DNA of 52,717 bases, taken from Oscillospiraceae bacterium (GTDB taxonomy: Bacteria > Bacillota > Clostridia > Oscillospirales > QAMX01). The position numbers and the translations under genes are program-made. Below the pieces are notes generated by a model. That model searched no databases. It was not told the DNA's origin and saw only the letters and a list, made by a program, of their open reading frames with translations. Location of the stretch: assembly GCA_015067675.1 (NCBI GenBank), contig SVMB01000015.1, positions 1 through 52,717 of the forward strand, written 5' to 3'. This document shows, one piece after another, positions 40,090 through 48,264 of this stretch (positions are counted from its first letter, which is position 1; each line of letters opens with the position of its first letter).

Positions 40090-41851
40090 ACAGCGTAATA
40101 AGTTCAACGTTGACGAACAGCTTGAACAGTCTTTTAATATCAAACAGCTTGGTCGTGCACTGGTTTACATCAAGCGCCACTCCAAATCCCTGACCATCGG
40201 CTTCATTCTTTGCTGTGTTTCCATTCTGCTTGACCTGTTAACGCCTATCTTCACTGAGCAGATCGTTGACAACGCCATTCCCAGCCGCAATATTTCCCTC
40301 GCACTCATCATCGGTTTCCTGTATCTGGCCGACATCGTTACCATGCTGATCGTCGACCGCGGTCATGCGCTGATCTTCAACCGCGTCAGCCAGACCATGA
40401 TCACCGAGATCCGTCACGATATGTTCGTGCATCTGCAGAAGCTGCCCTTTGACTACTTTGACAGCCGTCCTCACGGCAAGATCCTGACCCGTGTTGTCAA
40501 CTACGTCAACTCCGTCGCCAGCTTCCTCTCCAACGGTATCATTTCCACCCTTCTGCAGGTCGTCAAGCTCGTTGCCATCCTGTTCTTCATGTTCAGAATG
40601 CACGCCCGCCTGACTCTGGTCGTTCTCATCGGCGTTCCGCTGTTTGCAGCCCTCATGGTCGTCCTCAAGACCCCCCAGCGCCGCGCCTATCAGAAGCTGT
40701 CCAACAAGGGTTCCAACCTCAACGCCTACCTGCAGGAATCCATCAGCGGTATCAAGGTCACCCAGGCCTTCAACCGTGAGGAGATCAACTACGGCATCTT
40801 CGAGGAGCTCTGCGAGGACTACCGCAAGGCATGGATGCGTGCCATCAAGATCTCCCGTACCATCGAAAGCTCCGTCATCTTCCTCTCCGTCGTTTTCGTC
40901 GCCATCATCTACTACGCAGTCGCGGCCAAGTGGTTCGGCGAGATCTCCGTCGGTGTTATGCTGGCCTTCGTCGGTTATGCAAACCGTTTCTGGGGTCCGA
41001 TCCAGTCTCTGGGTAACCTGTATAACCAGCTCATCACCAACATGGCATACCTCGAGCGTATCTTTGAGTTCCTCGATGAGCCTATCTCCATCGACGACAA
41101 GGAAAATGCCTATCCCCTGCCTGAGATCGCCGGTAAGGTGGAGTTTGACCACGTTCAGTTCCACTACGAAGAAGGCACTCCGGTTCTCACCGATATGCAC
41201 TTCACCGCCGAAGCCGGTGAAAGCATCGCCCTGGTCGGTCCTACCGGCTGCGGTAAGAGCACCGTCATCAGCCTGCTGGCCCGCTTCTACGACATCAAGG
41301 GCGGTCAGATTCTCATCGACGGCAATCCCATTGGTGATGTTACGCTTGCCTCCCTGCGTTCCCAGATGGGTATGATGCTGCAGGAAAGCTTCCTGTTCAC
41401 CGGCACCATCATGGAGAATATCCGCTACGGTCGTCTGGATGCCACGGATGAAGAGGTTATCGCCGCGGCAAAGGCCGTTCATGCCGACGACTTCATCTCC
41501 AAGTTCCCCGACGGTTATGAGACCGAAGTGCGTGAGCGCGGCAGCTCCCTGTCCGCCGGTCAGCGTCAGCTCGTCAGCTTTGCCCGTACGCTGCTGGCCG
41601 ACCCGCGCATCCTGATTCTGGACGAGGCCACCTCCGCGATGGACTCCCAGACCGAGCAGCTGGTGCAGGAAGGCCTCAACGCCCTGCTCAAGGGCCGTAC
41701 CTCCTTCATCATTGCCCACCGTCTGTCCACCATCAAGAACTGCCGTATCCTCTACCTCAAGGACGGCGTTGTTGCTGAGTCCGGTACTCACAACGAACTG
41801 CTGGCCAAGAAGGGTCTGTACTACGACCTGTACACCGCCCAGATCGGCTGA
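40082..41851 (+). CDS. Heterodimeric ABC exporter subunit 2 (canonical ATP site residues)
   Basis: A 589-residue partner of the preceding gene, with about six membrane helices and an ATPase domain. Walker A is GPTGCGKS (386-393), the signature is LSAGQRQL, and Walker B LILDEATS carries catalytic Glu515. The switch His is His546. An Arg-rich N-terminal extension of about 40 residues precedes the first helix. It would complete the exporter in the cytoplasmic membrane. A terminator ends the operon. Confidence 0.93.
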   Translation: MAKQRNKFNVDEQLEQSFNIKQLGRALVYIKRHSKSLTIGFILCCVSILLDLLTPIFTEQIVDNAIPSRNISLALIIGFLYLADIVTMLIVDRGHALIFNRVSQTMITEIRHDMFVHLQKLPFDYFDSRPHGKILTRVVNYVNSVASFLSNGIISTLLQVVKLVAILFFMFRMHARLTLVVLIGVPLFAALMVVLKTPQRRAYQKLSNKGSNLNAYLQESISGIKVTQAFNREEINYGIFEELCEDYRKAWMRAIKISRTIESSVIFLSVVFVAIIYYAVAAKWFGEISVGVMLAFVGYANRFWGPIQSLGNLYNQLITNMAYLERIFEFLDEPISIDDKENAYPLPEIAGKVEFDHVQFHYEEGTPVLTDMHFTAEAGESIALVGPTGCGKSTVISLLARFYDIKGGQILIDGNPIGDVTLASLRSQMGMMLQESFLFTGTIMENIRYGRLDATDEEVIAAAKAVHADDFISKFPDGYETEVRERGSSLSAGQRQLVSFARTLLADPRILILDEATSAMDSQTEQLVQEGLNALLKGRTSFIIAHRLSTIKNCRILYLKDGVVAESGTHNELLAKKGLYYDLYTAQIG

Positions 41852-41870
41852 TTTCAATTACATACGGCAA

Positions 41871-41896
41871 GGAGCCGCGGCAAATGCCGCGGCTCC
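41871..41896 (+). terminator. Terminator of the ABC exporter operon
   Basis: GGAGCCGCGGCA (41871-41882) with TGCCGCGGCTCC (41885-41896), followed by TGTTTTATT. Confidence 0.88.
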
Positions 41897-41900
41897 TGTT

Positions 41901-42173
41901 TTATTGCATCCACTCAAGTTTTCTCTCGCGCTCAAACTCCTTCAGCTCAAGCATATTTCCCATCAGATCGGTCTGCAGCTCCGAAAATCTTTTCTTTCTG
42001 TCCCTTTCCTGCCACACCGCTTCCAGAATCTCGATCAGACGATCCAGCAGTTCATCCACTTCCTCGTCATGCATCTGCAGCATATACCGCATCAGATAGG
42101 TAAGTATCATAACCTCCGCTCCGGTTATGATACCGGGATCTGCCCTGATCGTTTCCATGTTCCGCGTTTCCAT
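41901..42173 (-). CDS. Small highly charged protein, unknown function (uncertain)
   Basis: A possible 90-residue protein, convergent with the ABC operon. It is rich in Glu, Lys, Arg, Met and Leu, and helix-forming throughout (DEEVDELLDRLIEILEAVW, then MLELKEFERERK), so a coiled coil is likely. A TATAAT (42185-42190) lies just upstream on its strand but the -35 is poor. No strong Shine-Dalgarno is seen; an ATG at 42158 is an alternative start. I do not recognise a family. Its stop lies right beside the ABC terminator, which favours a real gene. Confidence 0.45.
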   Translation of the reverse strand: METRNMETIRADPGIITGAEVMILTYLMRYMLQMHDEEVDELLDRLIEILEAVWQERDRKKRFSELQTDLMGNMLELKEFERERKLEWMQ

Positions 42174-42291
42174 GTATCGCTCGAATTATATCATCATTTC
42201 AAGCATTCTGACGTTCTTCTTATTATGCAAAGAATCATCCATTCTGATTTCCTCCAGTCAATCGTTTTTACACTGATCTCAAGCTCATTAT

Positions 42292-42308
42292 ATCAGCTTT
42301 AAGCTGAT
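42292..42308. promoter_or_regulatory. Palindromic operator candidate upstream of the XRE gene
   Basis: ATCAGCTT (42292-42299), one base, AAGCTGAT (42301-42308): a perfect inverted repeat about 80 bases before the XRE gene. It sits in the AT-rich gap between the small charged gene and the regulator, so it could control either. Confidence 0.5.
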
Positions 42309-42386
42309 CGCGCAATATCCATTTGCCTTAAATGCGATTATGTCACCTTCCTATCGGCTAAAATATCCATATAGGATGGTGTTTAA

Positions 42387-42698
42387 ATGCAACAGAATAC
42401 TTTTTCGTTGCGCTTGGCTACGCTTAGAGCCAAAAAAGGCGTAACTGCAAAGCATATGAGTGAGTTACTCGGACGCAACCCCGGCTATATATCCAAAATC
42501 GAATCCGGTAAAGGCTATCCGTCACTTGACGAGTTTTTCCGCATCTGCGAATACCTCGACATCTCCCCTGCCGAGTTTTTTGATACCGGCAACGCCGATC
42601 CTCTCCATCTGCGCGAGATCATCGGCGACTTAAAGCGTCTGGATGCCAAACAGCTCGACATGATCGGCCCTCTTATCAAGAGTCTGATCGGTAAGTAA
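42387..42698 (+). CDS. XRE-family helix-turn-helix regulator
   Basis: A 103-residue protein started behind AGGATGG. The helix-turn-helix covers about 7-63 (LRLATLRAKKGVTAKHMSELLGRN, then GYISKIESGKGYPSLDEFFRI). A short helical tail of 40 residues (LHLREIIGDLKRLDAKQLDMI) may mediate dimerisation. It resembles small SinR-like or phage-type repressors. A palindrome upstream is a plausible autoregulatory site. No phage genes are nearby. Confidence 0.9.
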   Translation: MQQNTFSLRLATLRAKKGVTAKHMSELLGRNPGYISKIESGKGYPSLDEFFRICEYLDISPAEFFDTGNADPLHLREIIGDLKRLDAKQLDMIGPLIKSLIGK

Positions 42699-42708
42699 AC
42701 CGCAAAAT

Positions 42709-42747
42709 CGCCGTAAGCGCGTTCAGACGCGCTGTACGGCGGTTTTT
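42709..42747 (+). terminator. Terminator of the XRE gene
   Basis: CGCCGTA (42709-42715) with TACGGCG (42735-42741), inner stem GCGCGT/ACGCGC, then GTTTTTCC. Confidence 0.8.
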
Positions 42748-42826
42748 CCTATCGTGTGCAATTCTTCTTTTTACGGTGCAAAGCGCCGCAGAGCGTCTCT
42801 GAGCGCTCACAGGCATATACGCATAA

Positions 42827-42856
42827 AAAGCCCTCCGCCGATTGGCGGAGGGCTTT
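42827..42856 (-). terminator. Terminator of the NhaC gene
   Basis: A perfect 13-base stem, AAAGCCCTCCGCC (42827-42839) with GGCGGAGGGCTTT (42844-42856). On the minus strand it runs into TTTTTATG. Confidence 0.88.
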
Positions 42857-42871
42857 CGGATAGCTTTGGGA

Positions 42872-44398
42872 TTATGCCTTGGCTTCCTTCTTCTTGAAGA
42901 TGTTGTACATCACGAACAGGGCAATGGCCAGGATCGCGATGGCGATGATCAGGCACAGCCAGGTGTTCTGGATGAAACCGGCCAGCAGGTAGGAGATGAA
43001 GCAGCAGACAGCCACGGTGCCGGCATAGGGGATCTGAGTGGACACGTGGTTGATGTGCTTACAGTCAGCACCGGCAGAGGACAGGATCGTCGTATCGGAG
43101 ATGGGCGAGCAGTGGTCGCCAAAGACGGAACCGGCCAGAGTGGCGGAGACCAGGATGGTGAGCAGAGTGGGGGTAAAGGCCGGAATCTGGGCAGCAATAC
43201 CGACCACGATGGGCACCAGGATACCGAAGGTACCCCAGGCAGTACCGGTAGCAAAAGCCAGCAGACAGGCGACGATGAAGATGATGGCGGGCAGGAGCTG
43301 CATGGGCATACTGGACTTGGAAACCAGATCGCCGACAAACACGCCGGTGCCCAGATAACCCTCGCCGCAGATGCCGGAGATGGTCCAGGCCAGCAGCAGG
43401 ATGATGATGGCGGGAACCATGCTGCGAACGCCTTCGTTCACGCTTTCCATGAAATTCCTGAAGGAGACGAGCTTGCGGGGAACATACAGGAAGAACGCAA
43501 TGATGATGGCAGTGAAGCCGCCCCAAACCAGAGAGGTGTTGGCGTCGGTATCACCGAAGGCAGCGATCAGACCCTTGCCTTCGCCGGCAAAGAAGCCGCC
43601 GGTGTAGAGCATGCAGAGGATGGTGATGACGATCAGGGAGATGATCGGGATGAGCAGGTCATAGACCTTACCACGGGCATTGGGGCTCTCGGTAGCCAGA
43701 ACGCCGGAGTTGGTGTCCTCAACGGTGATACCCTGCTCGCGGGCCTTCTTCTCAAACTTGGCCATGGGGCCGAAGTCGAGCTTGGTGATGGCCAGGAACA
43801 CCAGCATGAGGATGGTGAGGATGGCGTAGTAGTTGAAGGGGATGGTGCCGACGAAAGCGGTGAAGCCGTTCTCGATGCCGCTTTCCTCGATGGTAGCCGC
43901 AACGCTGACCGCCCAGCTGGAGATGGGAGCGATGATGCAGATGGGAGCGGCAGTGGCGTCGATGAGGTACGCCAGCTTCTCACGGGAGATGCGGTTCTTA
44001 TCGGTCACGGGACGCATGACGGAACCGACGGTCAGGCAGTTGAAGTAGTCGTCGACAAAGATCAGGGCGCCCAGAGCAGAGGTGGAGAGCATCGCACCGG
44101 TGCGGGTCTTGATCTTGCGGCTGGCCCACTCACCGTAGGCAGCGGAGCCGCCGGCCTTGGTGACAACGGCCACCAGGATTCCCAGCAGACACAGGAAGAG
44201 CACGATGAAAGCGTTGCCGCCCAGCGCGTCACCCATGATGGTGAACAGAGCCTCGATGGCGACGATGATGTTGCCGTGGCTGTAGATGAGCGCACCGGAG
44301 AGAATACCGATGAGCAGGGACGAGATGACCTCTTTGGTCAGCAGCGCCAGTGCGATGGCGATGATGGGGGGAACAAGCGAGAGCCAGGTAAATTCCAT
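42872..44398 (-). CDS. NhaC-family Na+/H+ antiporter-type membrane protein
   Basis: A 508-residue membrane protein with about twelve hydrophobic segments. It starts at ATG 44398 behind GGAAAGAGG. Conserved NhaC-type blocks are GALIFVDDYFNCLTVGSVMRP and VFGDHCSPISDTTILSS, which hold charged residues within the membrane. Family members exchange sodium for protons or, in some cases, carry out substrate exchange such as malate/lactate. The last residues are Lys-rich and cytoplasmic. It is monocistronic with its own promoter and terminator. Confidence 0.9.
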   Translation of the reverse strand: MEFTWLSLVPPIIAIALALLTKEVISSLLIGILSGALIYSHGNIIVAIEALFTIMGDALGGNAFIVLFLCLLGILVAVVTKAGGSAAYGEWASRKIKTRTGAMLSTSALGALIFVDDYFNCLTVGSVMRPVTDKNRISREKLAYLIDATAAPICIIAPISSWAVSVAATIEESGIENGFTAFVGTIPFNYYAILTILMLVFLAITKLDFGPMAKFEKKAREQGITVEDTNSGVLATESPNARGKVYDLLIPIISLIVITILCMLYTGGFFAGEGKGLIAAFGDTDANTSLVWGGFTAIIIAFFLYVPRKLVSFRNFMESVNEGVRSMVPAIIILLLAWTISGICGEGYLGTGVFVGDLVSKSSMPMQLLPAIIFIVACLLAFATGTAWGTFGILVPIVVGIAAQIPAFTPTLLTILVSATLAGSVFGDHCSPISDTTILSSAGADCKHINHVSTQIPYAGTVAVCCFISYLLAGFIQNTWLCLIIAIAILAIALFVMYNIFKKKEAKA

Positions 44399-44430
44399 AA
44401 CCTAAACCTCTTTCCTTTAGAATGTGTATG

Positions 44431-44459
44431 AGTATACCACAAATTCACAGAGAATGCAA
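44431..44459 (-). promoter_or_regulatory. Promoter of the NhaC-type gene
   Basis: On the minus strand TTGCAT (44454-44459), 17 bases, TATACT (44431-44436). Confidence 0.7.
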
Positions 44460-44615
44460 TAATTATTTACAATTTCTCTGCATTTCCCCGTATTTTTTTC
44501 TTCCGGTTTTTACCACACCGCATCTTCATCAATATATTTTATGTCATAGCGTACACTTAACAGGCAGGTTTTCCCAACATTTCCGTCAATGATCTGTATT
44601 TTTACAAAAGGTTTC

Positions 44616-44644
44616 TTGTCAAATGAACGTCAATGTGGTATACT
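44616..44644 (+). promoter_or_regulatory. Promoter of carD-ispD-ispF
   Basis: TTGTCA (44616-44621), 17 bases, TATACT (44639-44644). Transcription would start near 44651, so upstream ATG codons are excluded as starts. Confidence 0.75.
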
Positions 44645-44662
44645 GATACTGGATTTGGGAGT

Positions 44663-44728
44663 AAAAGCCGCTGTCCTTCCTTTCGGGAACGCAAAAGACG
44701 GGCTGTCTTTTCTTCTGCCGCGGCTTTT
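44663..44728 (+). promoter_or_regulatory. Structured 5' leader of carD (three-stem fold)
   Basis: A closing stem AAAAGCCGC (44663-44671) with GCGGCTTTT (44720-44728) encloses a hairpin AAAAGAC/GTCTTTT (44693-44699 with 44705-44711) and a smaller TTCC/GGGAA hairpin (about 44677-44689). The closing stem ends ten bases before the carD ATG, where no Shine-Dalgarno is visible. I do not match it to a known riboswitch. Confidence 0.5.
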
Positions 44729-44738
44729 GATTGTGCAT

Positions 44739-45236
44739 ATGTATACCATCGGAGACAAAATCGTCCATCCCATGCACGGCGCCGGTATCATTGAGAACAT
44801 CGTTTCGGAACGAGTTGCCGGTACGGTTCGGGAATACTATGTCTTTCGCGTGCCCACGGGTCGCGTTGACGTGCTCATTCCCGTTGACAGCTGTGACAGT
44901 CTCGGTGTGCGTCCGGTAACCTCCGCCGCCGAAGCCGAGCATCTGCTCGAAATCTTTTCCACGCTGGAAATCGGCCCCAGTTCCAACTGGAACCGCCGTT
45001 ACCGCGACAACATGGATCGTCTCAAAAGCGGCGACCTGACCGAGGTGGGCCGCGTTGTCCGTGCGCTTCTCATGCGCGAGCGCAATCACACGCTGTCCTC
45101 CGTGGAACGCCGCATGCTCATTTCCGCCCGTCAGATTCTTCTGTCCGAGCTTTCCCTCGCCACAGGCCGTGATCCCACTGAACTGGGCAGGCTTCTGTAT
45201 GAATCGCTCCCTCCCCCGCAAAATAAAGAAGGATGA
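44739..45236 (+). CDS. CarD-family transcriptional regulator
   Basis: A 165-residue protein. ATG 44739 fits the conserved opening MYTIGDKIVHPMHGAGII; a GTG two codons earlier is possible. The N-terminal half is the Tudor-like RNA polymerase-interacting domain, and the rest is the helical DNA-binding domain (RALLMRERN, SVERRMLISARQIL). CarD binds the polymerase beta subunit and stabilises open promoters. It lies nine bases before ispD, as in many Clostridia. No strong ribosome site is visible; the structured leader may matter. Confidence 0.92.
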   Translation: MYTIGDKIVHPMHGAGIIENIVSERVAGTVREYYVFRVPTGRVDVLIPVDSCDSLGVRPVTSAAEAEHLLEIFSTLEIGPSSNWNRRYRDNMDRLKSGDLTEVGRVVRALLMRERNHTLSSVERRMLISARQILLSELSLATGRDPTELGRLLYESLPPPQNKEG

Positions 45237-45245
45237 CCTGATTCA

Positions 45246-46001
45246 ATGCTCAATCTGGTAAAAAACGTTCTCAATCGCGAACATCCTGTCTGTACGGCCA
45301 TTGTACCGGCTGCCGGCATTTCTTCCCGCATGGGCGGCATTGACAAGCTCTTTGCCGTCGTCGGCCGCAGGCCGATTCTGGCGCACACCCTGCGTGCGCT
45401 TCAGCAGACCTCCGACATCACCCATATCGTCATCGCTTCGCAGCCTGAAAACTTTGACCGCATCCGTTCTCTGGCTGCCGAGCACGGCATTGACAAGCTT
45501 TATGCCGTCGTTCCCGGCGGCGACAGCCGCGGTGCCACCGTTCAGGCGGCGCTGGCCGCTGTTCCAAAGGATACGGAGCTCGTCGCGGTACATGATGCCG
45601 CGCGTCCCTTTGCAACACCCACGCTCATCGGCTTCTGCGTGCGGCTTGCCGCCCGCACCCATGCAGCGCTCCCCTGCGTCCCTGTCAAGGATACCGTCAA
45701 GACCGTCTCCGGCGACATCGTCACCGGCACACCCGACCGCAGCACCCTGCAGCTTGCCCAGACTCCGCAGGTTTTCCAACGTCATCTGCTGGAGGCAGCC
45801 TATGCCAAGGCCGAACAGGAAAAGCTGGCCTACACCGACGATGCTTCCGTCGTCGAAGCCTTCGGCATGACGGTACACACCTGCAGGGGTGATTATGAAA
45901 ACATCAAGATTACCACGCCGGAGGATCTGATTCTGGCGGAGGCCATCTGGAAAGGTCGTACAACATGCGCATCGGACACGGATACGATGTCCATCGGTTA
46001 G
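45246..46001 (+). CDS. ispD: 2-C-methyl-D-erythritol 4-phosphate cytidylyltransferase
   Basis: A 251-residue nucleotidyltransferase of the MEP isoprenoid pathway. The signature [12 protein letters not shown] (20-31) binds CTP; the glycine-rich [10 protein letters not shown] and VHDAARPF blocks follow. It transfers CMP to methylerythritol phosphate. The first 15 residues are an extension, and the last dozen arise from a 37-base overlap with ispF, so the frame continues past the usual family end. Neighbouring ispF confirms the role. Confidence 0.95.
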   Translation: MLNLVKNVLNREHPVCTAIVPAAGISSRMGGIDKLFAVVGRRPILAHTLRALQQTSDITHIVIASQPENFDRIRSLAAEHGIDKLYAVVPGGDSRGATVQAALAAVPKDTELVAVHDAARPFATPTLIGFCVRLAARTHAALPCVPVKDTVKTVSGDIVTGTPDRSTLQLAQTPQVFQRHLLEAAYAKAEQEKLAYTDDASVVEAFGMTVHTCRGDYENIKITTPEDLILAEAIWKGRTTCASDTDTMSIG

Positions 46002-46438
46002 TTCCCGAACGAAAGCTGATTCTGGGTGGGGTGGAAATCCCCTATGAGAAAGGGCTGCTTGGTCACAGCGACGCGGATGTGCTGCTGCACGCGGTGATGG
46101 ATGCACTTCTGGGTGCTGCCGCGCTGCCGGACATCGGTCAGCAGTTTTCAGACAAGGATCCGGCTTACGCCGGTATTTCCAGCGTGAAGCTGCTCGCCCG
46201 GGTATCCGAGCTCATCGCTCAGGCGGGATACACCGTCGGCAACATCGACGCCACCATCCTCTGCCAGCGTCCGAAGCTGGCGCCCCACATCCCGCTCATG
46301 CGTGAAATCATCGCCGGTACGCTGGGGACTGAGCTTTCACAGGTGAATGTCAAGGCCACCACCGAGGAAGGTCTGGGATTCACCGGTTCCGGCGAAGGCA
46401 TCGCCGCCCATGCGGTGGTTTTGCTCCTCAATCGCTGA
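45965..46438 (+). CDS. ispF: 2-C-methyl-D-erythritol 2,4-cyclodiphosphate synthase
   Basis: A 157-residue enzyme of the MEP pathway, full length. Metal ligands Asp8, His10 (GYDVH) and His42 (LLHAVMD) are present. GHSDADV and the C-terminal [15 protein letters not shown] are invariant blocks. It cyclises the CDP-methylerythritol phosphate product and works as a trimer. Its start lies inside the end of ispD, giving translational coupling. Confidence 0.97.
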   Translation: MRIGHGYDVHRLVPERKLILGGVEIPYEKGLLGHSDADVLLHAVMDALLGAAALPDIGQQFSDKDPAYAGISSVKLLARVSELIAQAGYTVGNIDATILCQRPKLAPHIPLMREIIAGTLGTELSQVNVKATTEEGLGFTGSGEGIAAHAVVLLLNR

Positions 46439-46443
46439 CGCAT

Positions 46444-46476
46444 AAGCCATGACAGTTTTTTCATCTGTCATGGCTT
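46444..46476 (+). terminator. Terminator of carD-ispD-ispF
   Basis: A perfect 12-base stem AAGCCATGACAG (46444-46455) with CTGTCATGGCTT (46465-46476), then TTATTTTG. Confidence 0.9.
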
Positions 46477-46529
46477 TTATTTTGCTTTTGTATACGTGCA
46501 TATTTCCCTTTTCGGTGTGGCATACTGTT

Positions 46530-46559
46530 CCGGGAAAAGGCGATTGCGTCTTTTCCCGG
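46530..46559 (+). promoter_or_regulatory. Leader hairpin of the lipoprotein gene
   Basis: A perfect ten-base stem, CCGGGAAAAG (46530-46539) with CTTTTCCCGG (46550-46559), has no T run. A CATACT box (46520-46525) lies just before it, so it could form the 5' end of the mRNA. Confidence 0.5.
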
Positions 46560-46642
46560 CAGGCGGATGGGTTTATATACAACCGATCATGACGGAAAGG
46601 AATATCCGCGCTTTTTACTGCCGCGGATCACGGAAGCAAACC

Positions 46643-47221
46643 ATGACTACCAATTTCCCGCTGCGTTTTGCAGCCCTTGGCCTCTGCACGGCAGTCCTTG
46701 TCGGGACGCTTGCCGCCTGCGGAGGTAATCGCAACACTCAGACCACAACCACCGGTACCACAACCGCATCCTCGACCTCTACCGCTGCAACCTCTGACAC
46801 CGGGATGACCGGCTCCGGTACCTCCGCAATCGACGGCATTATCCACGGCTCCACCTCCGGTGATGTACGTCCCGGTACCGGCAGTTCCGGGATGACCGGC
46901 TCGGGCTCCGGCGTCGTTCCGGGCGGTTCCGGCGTTGCCGGCAGCTCCGATATGGCTGGCGAGGTCGATCTGGACCGCGCCACGGTGCGTTTCAACGGTG
47001 CCGATTATCGCATTTCCCGCGATGAGCAGCTTCGCCGTGACGAACTTGGCATTCAGCTGCTGATCGTGCAGCGTGTGGTTGATACCCCCGAGCGGGACGG
47101 CGATGCCATCGGGCTTCCCGAGGGCACCCGCGTTCATGCCATCAAGGACAACAAAGATTACTCTGCGCTCGCCGTCGAGCTCGACGGTATGTTCTATCGT
47201 GCCAATAAGCAGGCGGACTGA
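46643..47221 (+). CDS. Predicted lipoprotein with Ser/Thr/Gly-rich linker
   Basis: A 192-residue protein; ATG 46643 is chosen because a signal peptide follows it directly. The lipobox LAAC places the acylated Cys at 26. Residues 29-115 are nearly all Thr, Ser, Gly and Ala, with GMTGSG repeated twice, a probable flexible spacer away from the membrane. The last 75 residues are a small folded domain (ATVRFNGADYRISRDE, LAVELDGMFYRA). I do not recognise it. It stands alone between two terminators. Confidence 0.8.
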   Translation: MTTNFPLRFAALGLCTAVLVGTLAACGGNRNTQTTTTGTTTASSTSTAATSDTGMTGSGTSAIDGIIHGSTSGDVRPGTGSSGMTGSGSGVVPGGSGVAGSSDMAGEVDLDRATVRFNGADYRISRDEQLRRDELGIQLLIVQRVVDTPERDGDAIGLPEGTRVHAIKDNKDYSALAVELDGMFYRANKQAD

Positions 47222-47233
47222 CGCCTGTACGCA

Positions 47234-47264
47234 GGAGAAGAGGCCGTTTTTCGGTCTCTTCTCC
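47234..47264 (+). terminator. Terminator of the lipoprotein gene
   Basis: GGAGAAGAG (47234-47242) with CTCTTCTCC (47256-47264), inner CCG/CGG pairs, then GTTTTT. Confidence 0.85.
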
Positions 47265-47294
47265 GTTTTTATTCCGCAATCGACAGGTTTTTCG

Positions 47295-47323
47295 TTGACA
47301 AAAAACCCGCTCAAAGGTACAAT
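47295..47323 (+). promoter_or_regulatory. Promoter of the ABC ATPase-permease pair
   Basis: TTGACA (47295-47300), 17 bases, TACAAT (47318-47323), followed closely by GGGAGGT and ATG 47350. Confidence 0.8.
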
Positions 47324-47349
47324 AAAGACAGTACACACGGGAGGTGCCT

Positions 47350-48264
47350 ATGTTCGCTGTCGATTACAATCAGCTCTGCTGGAGCACCCCGGACGGATTT
47401 GAGCTTGAGAATATCCGCCTCCGGGTTCCGCAGGGTTCCTTTTTCGGTCTGCTGGGTCCGCAGGGCTGCGGCAAAACTGCGCTGCTGCGCCTGACTATGG
47501 GATTGCTGCGTCCTCAGGCCGGTACCATCACGGTGCTGGGCAATGACAGCGTCATCGGCAGCCGCAGTGTGCGCCGTCAGTGTACATACGCGCCTGCGTC
47601 CCTCTGCGGGGAAGCTGCTCTGGACAGTCGTCTGCGCGTACGGGAATATCTGGCAGGCTCCATGTCTCTGCGCGCCCGGGTGGATCACAGCCGCATTGCG
47701 GAGCTGTGCCACCTGTTCCATCTTGACATGCATGAAAAGCTTGCGCATCTTGACGATCCGGAGCGCAAGCGTCTGATGCTTATCATGGCGCTGCTGCCGG
47801 AACCGGCTCTCATCCTTCTGGATGAGCCGTCGCTCTATCTGACCAGTCCTGAGCGTCAGCTTCTCTTTGAACAGCTCAAGGCGCTCCACGAAAACGGCTC
47901 CACCGTTTTCTTTACCACCCGCAGCGTCATTGAGCTGTGCCGCTACACCACGCACTGTGCGCTCATGACCGGCGGCTCCATCATCTGCGGCGGCGAAACT
48001 GCCCAGCTGGACATCCTGCGCAGCCACCGCGTCACGGTCAGCGTCCGCGAGGGAGCGGATGAGCTGGCAGCGGTTCTTGGCGTACGCAATTACACCCAGG
48101 CTGATGACAGCATCAGCTTCTTCTATACCGGAGAGATGGATCGGCTGGTGAAACTGCTTTCTCAGCTTGAGGTCCTGAATCTCCGCATCGAGAATCCGAC
48201 ACTGGAAAGTGCCATGGCAGCCTGGCACATCATGGGAGGCAACGAACATGCGCAGACGGTATGA
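47350..48264 (+). CDS. ABC transporter ATP-binding protein with non-canonical signature
   Basis: A 304-residue ATPase started at ATG 47350 behind GGGAGGT. Walker A GPQGCGKT (36-43) and Walker B LILLDEPS (Asp158, Glu159) are intact. The ABC signature, normally LSGGQ, is replaced by HLDDPERKR (about 133-141). The switch His position reads FFTTRS, lacking His. The protein may therefore hydrolyse ATP poorly or only as part of an unusual dimer. The C-terminal 90 residues resemble the extra domain of ABC-2-type transporters. The permease start lies 17 bases inside its end. Confidence 0.85.
   Translation: MFAVDYNQLCWSTPDGFELENIRLRVPQGSFFGLLGPQGCGKTALLRLTMGLLRPQAGTITVLGNDSVIGSRSVRRQCTYAPASLCGEAALDSRLRVREYLAGSMSLRARVDHSRIAELCHLFHLDMHEKLAHLDDPERKRLMLIMALLPEPALILLDEPSLYLTSPERQLLFEQLKALHENGSTVFFTTRSVIELCRYTTHCALMTGGSIICGGETAQLDILRSHRVTVSVREGADELAAVLGVRNYTQADDSISFFYTGEMDRLVKLLSQLEVLNLRIENPTLESAMAAWHIMGGNEHAQTV

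Larger units (their letters stand above)
44399..44738. other. 340-base intergenic region between nhaC-type gene and carD
   Basis: It holds the divergent promoters of both genes and the carD leader. Between them, 44481-44600 is AT-rich sequence in which I see no gene. An inverted repeat CAGAGAA (44448-44454) with TTCTCTG (44474-44480) flanks the antiporter -35. Confidence 0.6.

Noticed and set aside
38149..41857. Two very long minus-strand open frames opposite the ABC exporter genes
   Set aside because: Low-complexity products; both real subunits carry complete ABC motifs on the plus strand.
42842..44431. 529-codon plus-strand open frame opposite the NhaC-type gene
   Set aside because: Gly/Asp/Gln-rich product typical of the reverse complement of a membrane protein gene.
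44589..44738. Upstream in-frame extension of CarD
   Set aside because: It begins before the promoter and crosses the structured leader; family length supports 44739.
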